Source of the DNA: Lumbricus rubellus
Taxonomy: Eukaryota; Annelida; Clitellata; Crassiclitellata; Lumbricidae
Assembly (NCBI GenBank): GCA_945859605.1
Contig: OX243824.1
Coordinates: 1,467,331 to 1,531,330, forward strand
DNA length: 64,000 nt
Direction of reading: 5' to 3'
In this document: positions 36,097 to 48,003 of the stretch, in pieces
Layout: every line of letters starts with the position of its first letter
Position numbering within the stretch: position 1 is the first letter of the stretch
Program-made: the position numbers and the translations under genes
Notes under the pieces: model-generated
The model's database searches: none
Told to the model about the DNA's origin: nothing
The model's input: the letters and a program-made list of their open reading frames with translations, nothing else

Positions 36097-36964
36097 TCAC
36101 CCATCATCAACACACCTATCACATCCTTCATACGTAACCCCATGCGACCCAAGAACCGACTCAAACTCCTCGTCCGCAATCTTCATCACGTCTTCCAGTT
36201 CCACGAACGCATCCAAATTCACCGACCAATAATGCCCGGAAAACCCCGTCGTCATCGTATACGCCTCATTGGTCAGCGGTCGCACTCTCACCTCCGACCC
36301 CGGGTGACAATCAACGACATGTTCCTCAACCTTCTCCCGATTGAACGAAGCGTGGCAACAGTACTCGCAGCGGAACGGAAGTCCCGACGTGTGCGTCCGA
36401 ACGTGAGTCTCGAACTCCTCCACGACGTAAGTCTCGAACGCACAGAACCCGCAGCGACGCAACGCCAGGACTTCTCCGCAGTCGCCGTCGCCGCCTCGCG
36501 GCAGGACTTCGACTACGACCGAGTCGTTGAGCTCGACGTGACTCGTCTCGAGATGTCGTGAGAAGTCGACGCGCTCGCAAGTCTCGAACTCGCACAGATG
36601 GCAGCACATGGTGACAACGACTTGCGACTCGACTTCCGAGTCACTGCTGCTGACGAGCGAGTACGGCTCGCCGATGATGAACGGAGTCCTGTCGACGATT
36701 GTCGCGTCGGAGTCGGATTGCGACCGACTTCGACGATTGCGCGACCGGAACATTGCGACTTGCAGAAGCGCACCTTTCGACGTGGACTTGCGAGCGGTTT
36801 CGCGGATGATTGCACCACCTGCGGTGGTTGTCCTTCGTCTGTTGGTGGTGGACGACGCTGTCGAAGGCTTTAGTGGATCGACGCAAGTCTGACCTGTTTC
36901 AATGTCAACCCAGCGGATGGGAAGGTTCGGATGCTTCTGGTTGCTATGACGACGCAATCGGAAA
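36097..36964 (-). CDS. C2H2 zinc-finger protein, 3' terminal coding exon
   Basis: On the minus strand the exon begins at 36964 after an acceptor (TCTTTCTCTTCCAG) and runs open to TGA at 36097-36099, about 288 codons. It completes finger 2 (second half FRLRRHSNQKH) and carries three more C2H2 fingers: CHLC-x12-H-x4-H, CGFC-x12-H-x3-H and CEYC-x12-H-x4-H. Between fingers 2 and 3 lies a ~100-residue linker rich in R, S and D (SRNRRSRSQSDSD), possibly a nuclear-localisation or disordered region. An acidic tail follows the last finger. The exon is much more GC-rich than its surroundings. By family it should be a nuclear DNA- or RNA-binding protein; target and orthologue are unknown. Upstream neighbour: exon at 37510-37690. 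Confidence 0.85.
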
Positions 36965-37509
36965 CTGGAAGAGAAAGAAAAACTTATAATAAAGCTGCAA
37001 TTAAATTTACATTTAAGTTACAGAACGATTAACCGTAAAAATTAGAGTTCAAGTTGTAGATAAAGTTACATAATTATGAAGTTGCAGTAAATGAACATTA
37101 CAGAAAAAACGAAATGGTAAAGGTTTCCGTATGAGTTACAGCAGCAAAAGTTACGGTTAAAATTTACAGTTAAAAAATTTCGGTTAAAAATAAGTTAATG
37201 TTACAGTAAAAGTCACAGAAAAAACTAAATTTACAATTAAAGTTACAGTAAATAAAGATAATAACGGTAAAAAGGTGCTACTGGCAGTTTTACCTTTAGT
37301 AACCTTGGGTAAGGAAATGAAGTGAAGATCAGCAGTTAGTAAGTAATGGCAATTAAGTAACCTTTATCTTTTACTACCATCCCTTACTATGGGTGTCCAA
37401 TTGTGTTACCGTCTTCCTATTACCATATCTCCCTTACTTAAGATACCAAGCAGGTATTACCTTCACATTACCTTGGTATACCTTTAGAATATCAAGGTAA
37501 TTGACTCAC
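36965..37509 (-). other. Intron of the zinc-finger gene
   Basis: Donor GTGAGTCAA (37509 downward) and acceptor TTCTCTTCCAG (ending 36965) bound a 545-bp AT-rich intron. The splice is phase 2 and falls inside zinc finger 2. Joining the exons restores exactly 12 residues between the Cys pair and the first His, strong internal evidence for the model. Confidence 0.85.
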
Positions 37510-37690
37510 ATGACAGGGTATTTTTGTTCGCAGTAGAAGCACTTCCATTTGGGTGGCCTGTGTATAACGACGTGCATCTTGTAGTGTTCGCGATTGACGG
37601 ATTGATAGTCGCACTGCAGACACCGATACAAACCTTGGCTGTTCGGAATCAGAGGAATGTCCATTCGAACGCCATCGAGAAAGACCGTGC
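37510..37690 (-). CDS. C2H2 zinc-finger protein, internal coding exon
   Basis: This 181-bp exon lies between an acceptor (TTCGTTGTCTGTTGCCAG, minus strand) and donor GTGAGT. It encodes TVFLDGVRMDIPLIPNSQGL, then a complete finger (CLQC-x12-H-x3-H), then the Cys half of finger 2 (CFYCEQKYPV). The exon starts in phase 1, so at least one more coding exon must lie upstream (above 37690). I could not identify it before the window turns to repeats. Spliced to the 36097-36964 exon the known part is about 348 residues with five fingers. Confidence 0.8.
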
Positions 37691-38384
37691 CTGGCAACAG
37701 ACAACGAAGAGAAAGGGACCATCCATATAATTGTTGTGTACGCGAAAATAATTATAGTATTTTAGACCTGAACAGAATTCAATTTAATATAATAATCTAA
37801 TCAAATGCCATCGACAGCTAGGCCTATATATAATTATGGTAATTTCACAGTTATAATAAGGCCAATATGGGCGTCATAATTAGACTTTAGTTTAATATAC
37901 GAAACCTCCCCCCACCCCACCCCACTCCCGCCGTACGCAGTGCTTAAAGTGTGGCAGGACGGTCATGCACTTATTTTAAAATCTGAACGCCGTGCTGCCA
38001 CTTATTGACCAACATAACCTGGAAAGATAAGGGGCACTTCTTTTCCCACACTTTAAGCACTGGCCGTACACAAATCGCCTGAATCCAACAACCCCTTCTT
38101 TCCCTGCGTACGTGATAAAATTATACGGGCAGCTTCAATTCCCTTCAACATCCGAGCCCGCAGATATTTCTGCAGAGGACAAGGCTCCAAGGCCAAGGTG
38201 AAACTTTTCAGCAACAGCTTGAAAATGCCATGTAGGGAATTAGAAGCACGTGTATTCTTACGGACATTTCCACATGTAAATTCATCAGTTTAACTTCGTG
38301 TATCGTTGGTAGCATTAGAATGGTCACCCATTTTATTGTGTCACTTCTATGACTCATTGTAAGTGATTAATCGTCTTTCGTCGA
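37691..38384. other. Sequence upstream of the zinc-finger exon, no exon found
   Basis: It should be intron or 5' region of the zinc-finger gene, because the 37510-37690 exon needs an upstream partner. A short inverted pair flanks 37945-38060 (GCAGTGCTTAAAGTGTGG and CACTTTAAGCACTG), a probable ~110-bp MITE. No convincing coding exon is seen. Confidence 0.4.
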
Positions 38385-39129
38385 TAGTTTTATTTGGTCG
38401 ATCTGAGGTTGGGAGCGCCTCTGAATAGTCCCCTGAAGAGGCGCTTTGCAAGTTCATTTGATGAATGAATGAATGTGAGTCAATTGCGAATAAATATTTA
38501 TGTAATTTAATTGAAATTTAATTCCCTGCGGACCATCGCTTCGCTAGAACACAATTCATTCATTCATTCATTCATTTTAGACATTTAACAATTACATAGT
38601 CATAACGCGAGACTTTTTAGAGACTGTCAAATATTATTATATAGCGTTCAATGGTTTAGAGCAGCGTTTATTAGGCGTAGCATAAGCTGCATAACACAGC
38701 TTAGGCACCTTTTAATCGAATAATTGCAAGCTATAAGTTTATACACAACAGCATGCTATCCATTCTGCTTGATGCAAATAACGCCACCTGCTGAATGGAA
38801 GGCTGAGTCGACTTTTTTTGAGTAAAACTATGAATTATCCGAGTTCTACATTTAAAAAAAACAGTAATACGAAATTTCTAATCTGTTTTAGCGTGATATG
38901 TTATCAAGCATTAGAGATATATGAAAAACAATTTGGCTTACTTTTTTTGAATCACGGTGTATAGGGATTTTTAAAAAAGGCGTGGCCTATGTGCGACTCT
39001 ATGGTCGGCCATGATGGTATACAGCTGTGAGCTGTTGTCCAAGTAGACTACACGCCGTTACGCGGTGAATTGTTCGTTGATGGAATAAATTTAGGCCTAT
39101 TGATCTATCCAAAGGCTTATACTGAACAG
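38385..39129. other. LINE tail and non-coding interval
   Basis: Positions 38385-38475 are a plus-strand LINE tail (GGGAGCGCCTCTGAATAGTC, GAGGCGCTTTGCAAG, GAAT repeats). ATTC repeats follow at 38547-38578 and the motif TTAGGCACCTTTTAATCG at about 38700. The rest is unassigned. Confidence 0.45.
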
Positions 39130-39365
39130 ATCATAACAGTCTAAAGACCATCCAGCCTGGAGCGGCCCGAATCCTTGAAGCGAATTTCGGCCAGAAGCCC
39201 AGAGCCAAAATCTGCTATAATTAGGCCTAGACCTGCGCTTTATGCTGTTTCACGGACTGTAAATGACTGGGCTGCTTCCAACGTAATTGCAGACTCAAAA
39301 TTTCTAAAGCACCACTTGAGAGCCAACCGCGGGGCACCAGCTTATTCACGAGCGCTGCGTTGAGT
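39130..39365 (+). pseudogene. LINE C-terminal fragment
   Basis: Positions 39175-39363 encode YAVSRTVNDWAASNVIADS then FLKHHLRANRG, comparable to the terminal WN-LP ... FK-L segment of LINE reverse transcriptases. The copy is short with no RT core. Assignment is tentative. Confidence 0.35.
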
Positions 39366-42300
39366 CAGAAGGGTTGTCAGATAAGAGTCAAGTTGCCAGA
39401 GGATCACAGAGGGAAGTGCAGCTGCTGCTAACGCGTGTCATCTGGGTTGTGAATTGGAAGGATCAGCTGAGAATGACATGAGGGGTAAGAGTTCTGGAAG
39501 AAGTGCCTTTTGATTTCGAATGGGAAGCCTGATGTGTGATAAAGGAGCATGAGGAAGTTGAGCAGAGCCGACTAGTGTGGACCTGGGTGCTGTGATTACC
39601 CTCCAATGGCCCCCTCTGGAAACCCATCGGTCTAGCACGTACATAATTATTTACAACAGCGAGGCCCTAACACACTAAGATGCGTGGTACTGTATTCAGT
39701 GGCTCGGTTGGGAGAACCTGAGATAAGTTATGACCAGCAGTCGAGAAAGAGTGACACAGATGATCGGGTAGAAAGGGTTGGCTGCATGTCACCAACTGGA
39801 CTTATCGTCTTCTGCCTGACATGGACTTTTCTTTGGCAAAGAAAGAGAAGAAGGCTTGACAGCCAGTTGAGTGCTGGATTCTCATATCTTTGTCGCTGTG
39901 TTTGGTCTTGACAACTGTATGATAATAATTATCTTATGCACACCATTACTCATCAAGTTCATTAGCTTCTACATTATAAACTGTCTGCTTAATCCGCTTC
40001 ATCATCAGCTTCATCTGCAAAGGTGTTAGCAACGGCTGATCCAACAGGCTTAGAAATAGACCACTTTTATTCTAGATTGTCAGTTTGGTCATGAACTGCA
40101 GAGCTGCCCTTGGTGTCACTCTAGCTAAATTCTGACAGTGATGCTTGGCTTTTATCAATGGACATATTACATGCACTCTGGGTGAACTTAAGAACATGGC
40201 AGAATCAGTTGATGTAAAATGTTGAAAAATTATAAGGCATTGATTGAAAGAAAGACAACAGCATCTAATCAGACCAACATTTTTAATGGATTTTGAGCAT
40301 ATGGCAGCCTCCAATTTGAAAGATCTCTGAGGCTTAAGTGTATCGAAGCCTTTACTCGTTGCTTAAGCCTATTATTTTGTTGTCATTAGTTTTAACAATT
40401 GAATTTATTAGCAAACTTGCTATGACTGAATATTGTTGAAGTAAGCTGTTAACACAATGGAGACTTATAAATAGTAACAGTTCCCCCGCATATAACTAGC
40501 CTGCAGCACTGCAGCTGACTAGGCAGCAAAGTAGAAAACAAATTTGAAAAAAAGCACTGAGATAACTAAAGTAATTCCACAGTCAGGAAAAAATTGTCTA
40601 CTATGCACTGTTTCGAAAACGGCCCAGCAAAATTGTTCTGTCAATGAGCATCGCAAAATAGCTCATAGTAGGCCTAGGCTAACAGTGACTTTCAGTTTTG
40701 CATGCGATAGATTGCATGTCTCTGGCTGTAGTTTTAGCCGCCGTTATTCTTCGCACGTTAACCTGGACATTCAAGCTCGTGTATTTTGAACTTCTCTATT
40801 GACCCTGTATTTCTTTCAGTAAGTTTGACGCAGATAATACAGTAAAAACACAGGAAATAATTGTTATAATAAGCGCTATTCGAATACGTATCCAAGGTCA
40901 ACAAGCATTAGCTGTAAGCCAATATGGCGCAGGCCATTATGCAAATGACCCGTGACGTCATTACGCAAAGACCGAATATAAATATTATATATTATAAGGT
41001 CGTTGCTCAAAGGTTCCTTTCTAAAAATATACGCCAATCAATTTACGCTACATCCTGCCTTATCGCAACCACGAAGTAGGCCTATAGGCTACTATTTATA
41101 TTTCCCATAGCCTATAATATTATGTATGTCTCTTTTAAAATAAGTGACCATAATGTTAAATGTTCTTAACTTAAGACGTCAACGTTTTTATCATAAGAGA
41201 ATCTTTCAGTAAAGCATAATCTGTCGATTATAAAACTATAGAAGGCTCAACTTGAACACATTTCGACAAACGATCGCTATATGGACGCCACTGCAGGAAA
41301 AGACTTGCAAAACAAAAGCGAAAATAATCGCAAACGTCCTGATTTGCGATCTTCTTCGAATTACAACAGAGGTCAGTAGCCTACTCATGCAGTGGAGAGA
41401 AGCATTATTGTTATTCTTTTAAACGGACTGCTAAGAGTTTGCCTTATCGTCCTTAATCTAACTAACATCTCTTCCACTTAGGCCTACACATCCTCTGCTA
41501 TATGGACCTAATTTCCACCGACTGAAAAGTTGAAAACCAAAACCGCACTCTTTAATCAATGCTATCCCGATTTAACCAACGCACTACCGCGCCACCACCG
41601 TCGTTACTGATTAAAGCTGCCACCGTTGCACCATGTTGTCTCCCATGTTTGACATCACCGGATTTAACTTGACACAGGACGTAGAGCACTTTATCCATAA
41701 CGGACTTGATTTTGTATAGCGCTGGTGAATACGTTTGTCTGCATGAAGGGGTTGCTAAGCAATTCTCTAACGTCAACATAAGGCTAGGCCTACATAGGCC
41801 CAGTGTCTAAAGTGTAATAAGAAGAAGTGTACTTGGTTGAGGGGGGGGAGTGAAGGGCGACCTCCAAGGCGCAAAAAACCAAGCAGAGGAGGGTTTGGGG
41901 ATGAATGTGCTTGAATTTGGATACCACAATTATAGCATTTCAAGCTGTTATTTTAGCGAAATTGTTCATCATTCAAGTGCTGATAGTCTGGGTTTAAGAT
42001 TTAAAGATTGTTCCTCCCATTCTTTCAATTTTTTTAAATCTCCAAATTGTAATGGTGGCATTGTTAGCTGCCATTTCAATAAAATATCTCATATTTTCAG
42101 TGCTTCAAAAAGTGGTCTAAAACTTCAATAAAAATTATTGTCTGACCCCCATTATTTAAAATGTTTATATATTATTCCTGAAATATTGGGTATATGCCTA
42201 AGCAGATCTGCCGCCCCCCCCCAACCACACATTGGGATTGGGGGCGACCGCCCTCTGCCCACAAAGTCTCTCCCCGTGAGTGGACGCTCCTAACTTTTCC

Positions 42301-42687
42301 ATCCCACCCATCCCACAATCATGCCTACATGTATATCAATGTGATGGCGATTATACATGTAATTATAGCCTACGCCAATAATATTTGTTTAAATTATCCT
42401 TTTAATTGTCAGTGGTTATGCAAATTGCAGTTCGAGAATAGACATAGCATAGAGATGTCATGTATAATATAGCAGGTTGAAAGTCAGAGGCCAAAGAGAA
42501 TTGCTAACTATTATAGGCCACGGATTGCAATAGACTACAGTACTGTTTACTGAATGTATAGCCTGTCTCTCGGTCAAATCACTTATCAAGATTGATTAAC
42601 TGACTGTTTTGCTATTTAATTTGCCTTCTTCTGTCTCTGGTTACGTCGATAATACCAAATTTTAGCGTGGTTGAATGTAGAATTCAG
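39366..42687. other. Long interval with no supported gene
   Basis: I see no credible exon, RNA gene or intact element in these 3.3 kb. Positions 39540-39900 resemble LINE 3' untranslated sequence (GGCTGCATGTCACCAACTGG) but no frame supports it. Positions 41830-42320 share AATGGTGGCATTGTTAGCTG and a G-rich border with the element at 43820-45284 and may be a distant relative. Regulatory elements of neighbouring genes cannot be excluded. Confidence 0.4.
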
Positions 42688-42757
42688 ATAAGATAGAATA
42701 GGATAAGATAAGATAAGTTAAGATAAGTTAAGATAAGTTAAGATAAGTTAAGATAAG
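42688..42757. repeat. AAGATAAGTT decanucleotide repeat
   Basis: Five to six units of AAGATAAGTT preceded by degenerate GATAA units. Simple repeat without other features. Confidence 0.85.
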
Positions 42758-42987
42758 TGGCTGAATGCGTAGGCCTACTTGTTACCTTTTATCACAGACA
42801 GTTCCAATAGCGTTTGGCTTAGGTACAATGAATTTGTCTATTTAGTTTATTGATCAGGTTTGTATTGAAACACTGTTTAATGTTGATATCAGTCAAATGC
42901 TCAAAAGTCCGTTAGCTTTTTAGTCTGATCGACCTTTAAAATGATACATAATTATGTAAAAAATTAGACAACCGATTTGTTTGTTTG

Positions 42988-43201
42988 TATGTGCACTTGT
43001 TATAGCGCCCCTTCAAGCTCTGTCTACTCAGAGGCGCTCCCGATGCAGAGCGGACACTGCATCGGAGTTTCACGCCGAAGCGCTGAGCAATTGTGAGTGA
43101 AGGACTTGCTCAAGGTCCCTACGCAGTGGCTTGAGGGTGGATTCGAACCTCGAACCTTCCGGCTCCAAGGCAGCGACGCCACCACTATACCACCGCGCCC
43201 C
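42988..43201 (-). mobile_element. tRNA-headed SINE, minus strand, complete
   Basis: The A-box region GGTGGTATAGTGGTGG and B box GGTTCGAGGTTCGAATCC read on the minus strand. Body AGCAAGTCCTTCACTCAC; tail ends GGGGCGCTATAACAAGTGCA, the same terminus as copies at 1790 and 21509. Confidence 0.8.
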
Positions 43202-43551
43202 ACAATTATCATTATCAAATTATTTAGCCTATTCAGCAATTTGTTCAATCAGACCTGTTTAATGGTAGGACCTGCACTAGTGCACTATACCTACATTGCA
43301 ACGAACGCAATTTCATCTTACGCTAAACATTTAAATATTTTTTCAATATTTTAATTTTAAAGGAGAATACAAAAGACTGCGGAATGGAGAAATTGAATGG
43401 AATGCGATTCCGTCTAGAAGACAATACTGCGGTAAGACTGTGCAATTTATTTATTATGAAGCAAGATAAGGTAGCAACGCGTTCAATAACACGACCAACT
43501 TGACTGATGCATTTTTTTAAATTTATTTTTATTTACTTATCGTATTTTCTG

Positions 43552-43740
43552 TAGAGTCCATTCAAGCTCTCTACTCAGAGGCGCTCCCGACTACAGCGCG
43601 GACTGTGCATCGGAGTTTCACCCTGAAAAGGAATAATTGCGAGTGACAGACTACTCAAGGTCTTACGAGGTTGAGGTCGATTCGAGCCTGGAACCATTCA
43701 GCTTCAATGCACCGAACCAACTATTACACCGTCACGCTCT
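43552..43740 (-). mobile_element. tRNA-headed SINE, degraded
   Basis: Same family as 42988-43201 but with a damaged head (CAGGCTCGAATCGACC as B-box region) and several small deletions in the body. The tail GGGAGCGCCTCTGAGTAGAG is intact. Confidence 0.7.
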
Positions 43741-43819
43741 GTATATGAGCGACGGAATTATGGCAGAATGGTTGAGCGATCAGAATGACCTTTAGGCCGG
43801 TTGCACGTACAGCAGCAAG

Positions 43820-45284
43820 CAGTGTTTAATCTAGTCCCCCTCCGCTGAAGGGGGGGGGAAATTCAGGTTTCTGGGGGGGGAGACAATCGAGCGTTCGAAG
43901 GACGCTCGTGAGGCACGTAGCGCCAGACCGGTAGGGGGAGGGGTATGGGGAGGGGGATGGCCCCTACCCATCAGAAACTTTTTGAATTTGCACATTGCAA
44001 TGGTAGCATTTTAAGGTGTCATCTTAACAAAATACCTGTACTCTTTCAGGGCCTCATCAGAAATTTTTTGAATTTCCACATTGCAATGGTAGCATTTTAA
44101 GGTGTCATCTTAACAAAATACCTGTACTTTTTCAGGGCCTGATCAGAAACTTTCTGATTTCCACATTGCAAATGGTAGCATTTTAAGGTGTCATCTTAAC
44201 AAAATACCTGTACTTTTTCAGAGCCTCATCAGAAATTTTTTGAATTTTCACATTGCAATGGTAGCATTTTAAGGTGTCATCTTAACAAAATACCTGTACT
44301 TTTTCAGGGCCTCATCAGAAACTTTTTGAATTTTCACATTGCAATGGTAGCATTTTAAGGTGTCATCTTAACAAAATACCTGTACTTTTTCAGAGCCTCA
44401 TCAGAAATTTTTTGAATTTTCACATTGCATCGGTAGCATTTTATGGTGTCATTTTAACAAAATACCTGTACTTGTCAGTGCTTACAAGAGTGGGCTAAGA
44501 TTTCAATAAATATAAGCAACATTTAACAAATAATGGGTGGGGGGCTATTTCCACACTGTAATGGTACCATTTAAGGTGCCATTTTAGCAAAATAACTCCA
44601 TTAGACTATGCAGTACTGTTAAAAAAGTGTTTTATGATTCAATATACATAGGCCTATATATGATTATAATTACAATAAAAATATCTTTATGTATCGAGTT
44701 CAGCAGCTCAGTTCTTCTGTTGCTGAGTTATTCTAATGAATAAATTCAGACATGAATAATAGTGGTGAGAAGTCATTCAGTTGTACAAGAGTAGTATTTG
44801 TACAAATATTAGCAGTAAGTTATTCTCATTTTAGCAGGATTTTGTTATATATTTTAATAGTAAATAATAACATTATAACCATATTATAACTAATAATTAA
44901 TAATATTAAAGTATATTATAACAGTTCGTGTAATACGATGATGTAAACAGCAACTAAAACCATTATCATTTTGTCAAATTTTCTGGTGGGGATGTCATAT
45001 CTGTTTTTAGTTGTGAAAAAAAGTGTTTATACAAATATATACAGTAAGTTATACTCATTGCAACATGATAGTATAATATATAATAATAGTAAATAATATC
45101 ATTATAATCATATATTAGTAAATAACATCACGGTATATTATAACACTTCATGTAAAACAACGATGAAAACAGTAACTAAAAACCAATATCATTTTGTCAA
45201 ATTTTCCTGGGGGGGGGGGGGGAAATGTCAATCCTGGGAGGGGGGAAATTCCCCCCCCCCCAGAGACGTCTAGATTAAACACTG
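43820..45284. mobile_element. DNA transposon with 9-bp target duplication
   Basis: Both ends are exact inverted repeats (CAGTGTTTAATCTAG at 43820-43834, its mirror at 45270-45284), flanked by the direct 9-mer AGCAGCAAG (43811-43819 and 45285-45293). Each end continues into a long G-run on its own strand. The interior has a tandem array (43967-44480) and AT-rich sequence but no transposase. The CAGTG tip is hAT-like, yet a 9-bp duplication is more usual for Mutator-like elements, so the superfamily is open. Intact ends suggest relatively recent insertion. Confidence 0.8.
43967..44480. repeat. ~86-bp tandem repeat inside the transposon
   Basis: About six units share CATTGCAATGGTAGCATTTT, AAGGTGTCATCTTAACAAAA and TACCTGTACTTTTTCAGGGC. 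Adjacent units are nearly identical, indicating recent amplification. Confidence 0.9.
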
Positions 45285-45539
45285 AGCAGCAAGGCCCTGC
45301 AATGGTCACCAAGTCTCCAGTTGGAGAGGAAGTCAATGGACATTGACAAGTCAGGAGCAAAAAGGAATTAATTAAGTGACGTTTAGTTGATGATATAATA
45401 TTTGTCTGTTGACTAATTTATCTCTTCCATTTATGGCATTTTGGGATACTTATAAGCTTACCTATTGTATGTAATCGTAGCAATATGTAAAGAGCGTTAG
45501 TAAGCTTATACATTCAATTATTCTAAATTAACTAGTGAA

Positions 45540-46030
45540 AAACCGAGTCTTGCGCTCATAAGTCCGTCTAATTGGGAACGTTTCTAAATTTGGTCATGTC
45601 TCAAGTTATAATTTTATGCTAAAGACATTACGACGGTTTCCTACGCAGCGCAGTGAGTATAGGATTGCTGCTCTTGTTCGGCAATGTCAGCCCAGACTAC
45701 CTGCGAAAATACCTCAGTAAGAGCACCATTAACTCTGTTGAGCCACGAGTATCTAAGGACATTATGACACCGCCTCTAAGTTTTGTGCAGATGTGTGCTC
45801 TTGGGTCCAATCGCACGAACTGCAAATGTGCAGAATCGATACTTTTACGCTGTGTGCGCAGTTGTCTGTAATGGACTTCCACAGGATCTACTTCTTCTGC
45901 ATCCTGGAGATCTTACTGATGCATTTTTTATTTGCCTCAAAACTGACTTTTTGCAGTGCTAGAGTCAGGAGCGCTTCCGAGAAGTCCTCTGGAAGAGACG
46001 CTTTCGAAATTTGTGAAGGCATTAATATCG
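45540..46030 (+). pseudogene. CR1/L2-like LINE RT fragment and tail
   Basis: CTAATTGGGAACGTTTCTAA and TGGTCATGTCTCAA match the CR1-like host element at 56755-56790. The downstream part ends with GGAGCGCTTCCGAGAAGTCC and GAAGAGACGCTTTCGAAAT, a diverged tail. The coding part is frameshifted. It lies just upstream of the F-box-like exon. Confidence 0.55.
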
Positions 46031-46069
46031 TCTTCCATTGTTAACGTTGCATATTTGTGTTCTTTGCAG

Positions 46070-46256
46070 TTGCATAATCTTCCATTCGAGATCTTAGACA
46101 TGATTTTGCAAAAGTCTTATCTGCATTGGATATTGAATTCGCCGAAAAAGTACAGAGACGAAGAAGTTATGCGATCGCTCTTGTCAGTTGACGTTTCCTT
46201 CTATCGAAGAATCACGAGAAAACGGTTCAAGAAGGCAATCTTTCGTTACTTGAAAG
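46070..46256 (+). CDS. F-box-like exon of the CARD/propeller gene
   Basis: The exon starts after TTTGTGTTCTTTGCAG and ends at AAAG before GTAAGG, both good splice consensus, and is open in phase 0 for 62 codons plus one base. The peptide begins LHNLPFEILDMILQKSYLHW and contains LLSVDVSFYRRITRKRFKKA. That fits an F-box-like helix pattern (LP-EIL--IL ... LL-V---FY--I), so a role in recruiting SKP1/cullin ligase is possible. It ends in phase 1, compatible with the CARD-like exon at 47413. Upstream exons and the start codon are not visible; a LINE fossil lies immediately upstream. The F-box call is by pattern only. Confidence 0.6.
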
Positions 46257-46489
46257 GTAAGGTTTCTTTCAAGAAATGTAACAGTTGTACAATTTAGATC
46301 CGTCGATATCAAGACTTGCAAGAACAATTGAAAGAAATATAATCTTAAAACTTTCAGAGAGTCATTATCGTCTTCCATAATTAGGCTATTATAGGCCTAG
46401 TTAGCTATCAACGGTTCATTATTTTTAGGTAAGCTTACCTCACAATAGCTGCACCCCTTCTGATTCAGGCTACGTGGATGCAAGATTTG

Positions 46490-46800
46490 GGTTAGTGGCT
46501 TCCACAGTGTTTGTTCATTTGTGGCGAGAAAGTCTGGAGGTCCTTTCTAATGTCTCGAATGACCGGAAGTAATTTTTTCTGTAGTCTTACTACGCTCATC
46601 CTGTAGCGGTAGGTGTTCGTTTTCCCAATAATTATGTCGACGTAGGCTAGATCCTGTGGAAACACATTCCAGACAAGTGGACCCATAGTGTAAAAGCGTC
46701 GTGCGATTGTAACCGAGTCATTCTGTGCATGCAATATCAGAAAAGCACGGTAGGCTATCATGTTCAGAGTCCAGCGATCTTGGGCATCCAGCTTTCTCTC
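46490..46800 (-). pseudogene. LINE C-terminal fragment in an intron
   Basis: The minus strand (46492-46761) encodes AYRAFLILHAQNDSVTIARR then FYTMGPLVWNVFPQDLA, resembling the RAF--GP-WN-LP end of LINE reverse transcriptases. It lies antisense in the intron after the F-box-like exon. Confidence 0.5.
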
Positions 46801-47412
46801 CAGTTCCTTGATACGTATTCAGGTCTCTGCTCCTTGCAGGAAAACAAGCAGTATCATAAAATTATAATATGAATAGGTTATGTCTTAAACAGCCAAAATT
46901 TCGTGAACATCCGGAAGTTTGTGTTCCATAAATTATATAGGCCTAACATGTCATAGATTGCTGATGCAGATTGCGTGTTCAAGGTTTTGTGGTATTCGAT
47001 GTATCAAACGGAATGTATTGGGTCACCGAGGCAGAAACGAATATTCAGGAATAATTGTTAAATGAAACTACGGATTTCTGCTTAGCCTATGCAACATTAG
47101 GCCCCAGCGTTCTTTGAGCTACAGTGCGTGGAAAATTGACTGGAGATCTATGGTAGGCCTATTTGTAATTATTTTGTGCTCTAGACAGTTTGGCGTGAAT
47201 GCCCTCTTTTATCAAGAATTGAATCAAATTTAATTTCATCGCTTTGTATATAATTTATTTTTATTCTGTCTTTTCTGCTCACACCATAGATTTCTTTTCA
47301 CTTCAGAGTTCGGACAAATATTTCTCTACTGATTGAAATTTTCTGATGTAGGCTAACATAGATGTAATGCCATTCAAAGGTAGGTCATAATGATGGTTTA
47401 AATGTCTTTTAG
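46801..47412 (+). other. Intron between F-box-like and CARD-like exons
   Basis: Runs to the acceptor GTCTTTTAG at 47404-47412. Positions 47306-47350 (GAGTTCGGACAAATATTTC) recur at 47852-47895, a small intronic duplication. No additional exon is recognised. Confidence 0.5.
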
Positions 47413-47700
47413 ATTTCTTTGGAAAAACCAGGAAAAGATCTTCGATAATTAGAAACAACAGAAACTATCTCTTGGAAAAAATTAAACCACACGATGAATT
47501 AATCGCGTCGCTGTTGTCTCTCGACTGCATAACTGAGGAACAAAGTCAATTCATCCAACGACAGATTTCAACACAAGATAAGAACGCAGAACTTTTGTAC
47601 GTCGTGGAATCTTTCGACGAAGCAAGGTTTTCAAAGTTCGTCAAATGTCTTCGACAAACCAACCAGAAGACAGTGACAAGGATCATGGAAAACGGAGGAG
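47413..47700 (+). CDS. CARD-like exon, original copy
   Basis: After acceptor TTTTAG the exon reads in phase 1, matching the F-box-like exon end. It encodes a basic leader (FFGKTRKRSSIIRNN), then a death-fold-like helical domain with LLEKIKPHDELIASLLSLDC, ITEEQSQFIQRQISTQDKN and FSKFVKCLRQTNQ. Acidic and leucine spacing and the terminal F--F---LR-T-Q pattern fit CARD domains, which mediate homotypic contacts in apoptosis and innate-immunity complexes. A donor (GAG before GTGCAA, 47701) gives a phase-1 end that fits the exon at 54239. Without splicing the frame continues to a stop at 47736-47738. A nearly identical copy lies at 49843-50109. Confidence 0.7.
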
Positions 47701-47807
47701 GTGCAAAGTATAAACTTTATAAAGGCCTACATGTATAATTAACATTATAAATATGCTTTAAAATAATAAAAGTGATAATAATAATAATAATAAAAATAAT
47801 AATAATC

Positions 47808-47852
<45 letters not shown>

Positions 47853-48003
47853 GAGTTCGGACAAATATTTCGCTACTGATTGAAATATTATGATCCAGCG
47901 TTTGAATGCGGTCGCATTCCGAGGTGCCTTTCCTGCGCAGGAGCTCAACGACGATTAGGTGCCGTTCCAGATGTTTTTATTCTGTTCTTAATTAATATTT
48001 AAG

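Noticed and set aside
35680..36561. 293-codon plus-strand frame starting in the CA repeat
   Set aside because: It is the CA repeat followed by the antisense of the zinc-finger exon; the minus strand has the splice sites and C2H2 spacing.
41850..42131. 93-codon frame as a gene
   Set aside because: Sequence resembles the non-coding interior of the 43820-45284 transposon and has no recognisable domain.
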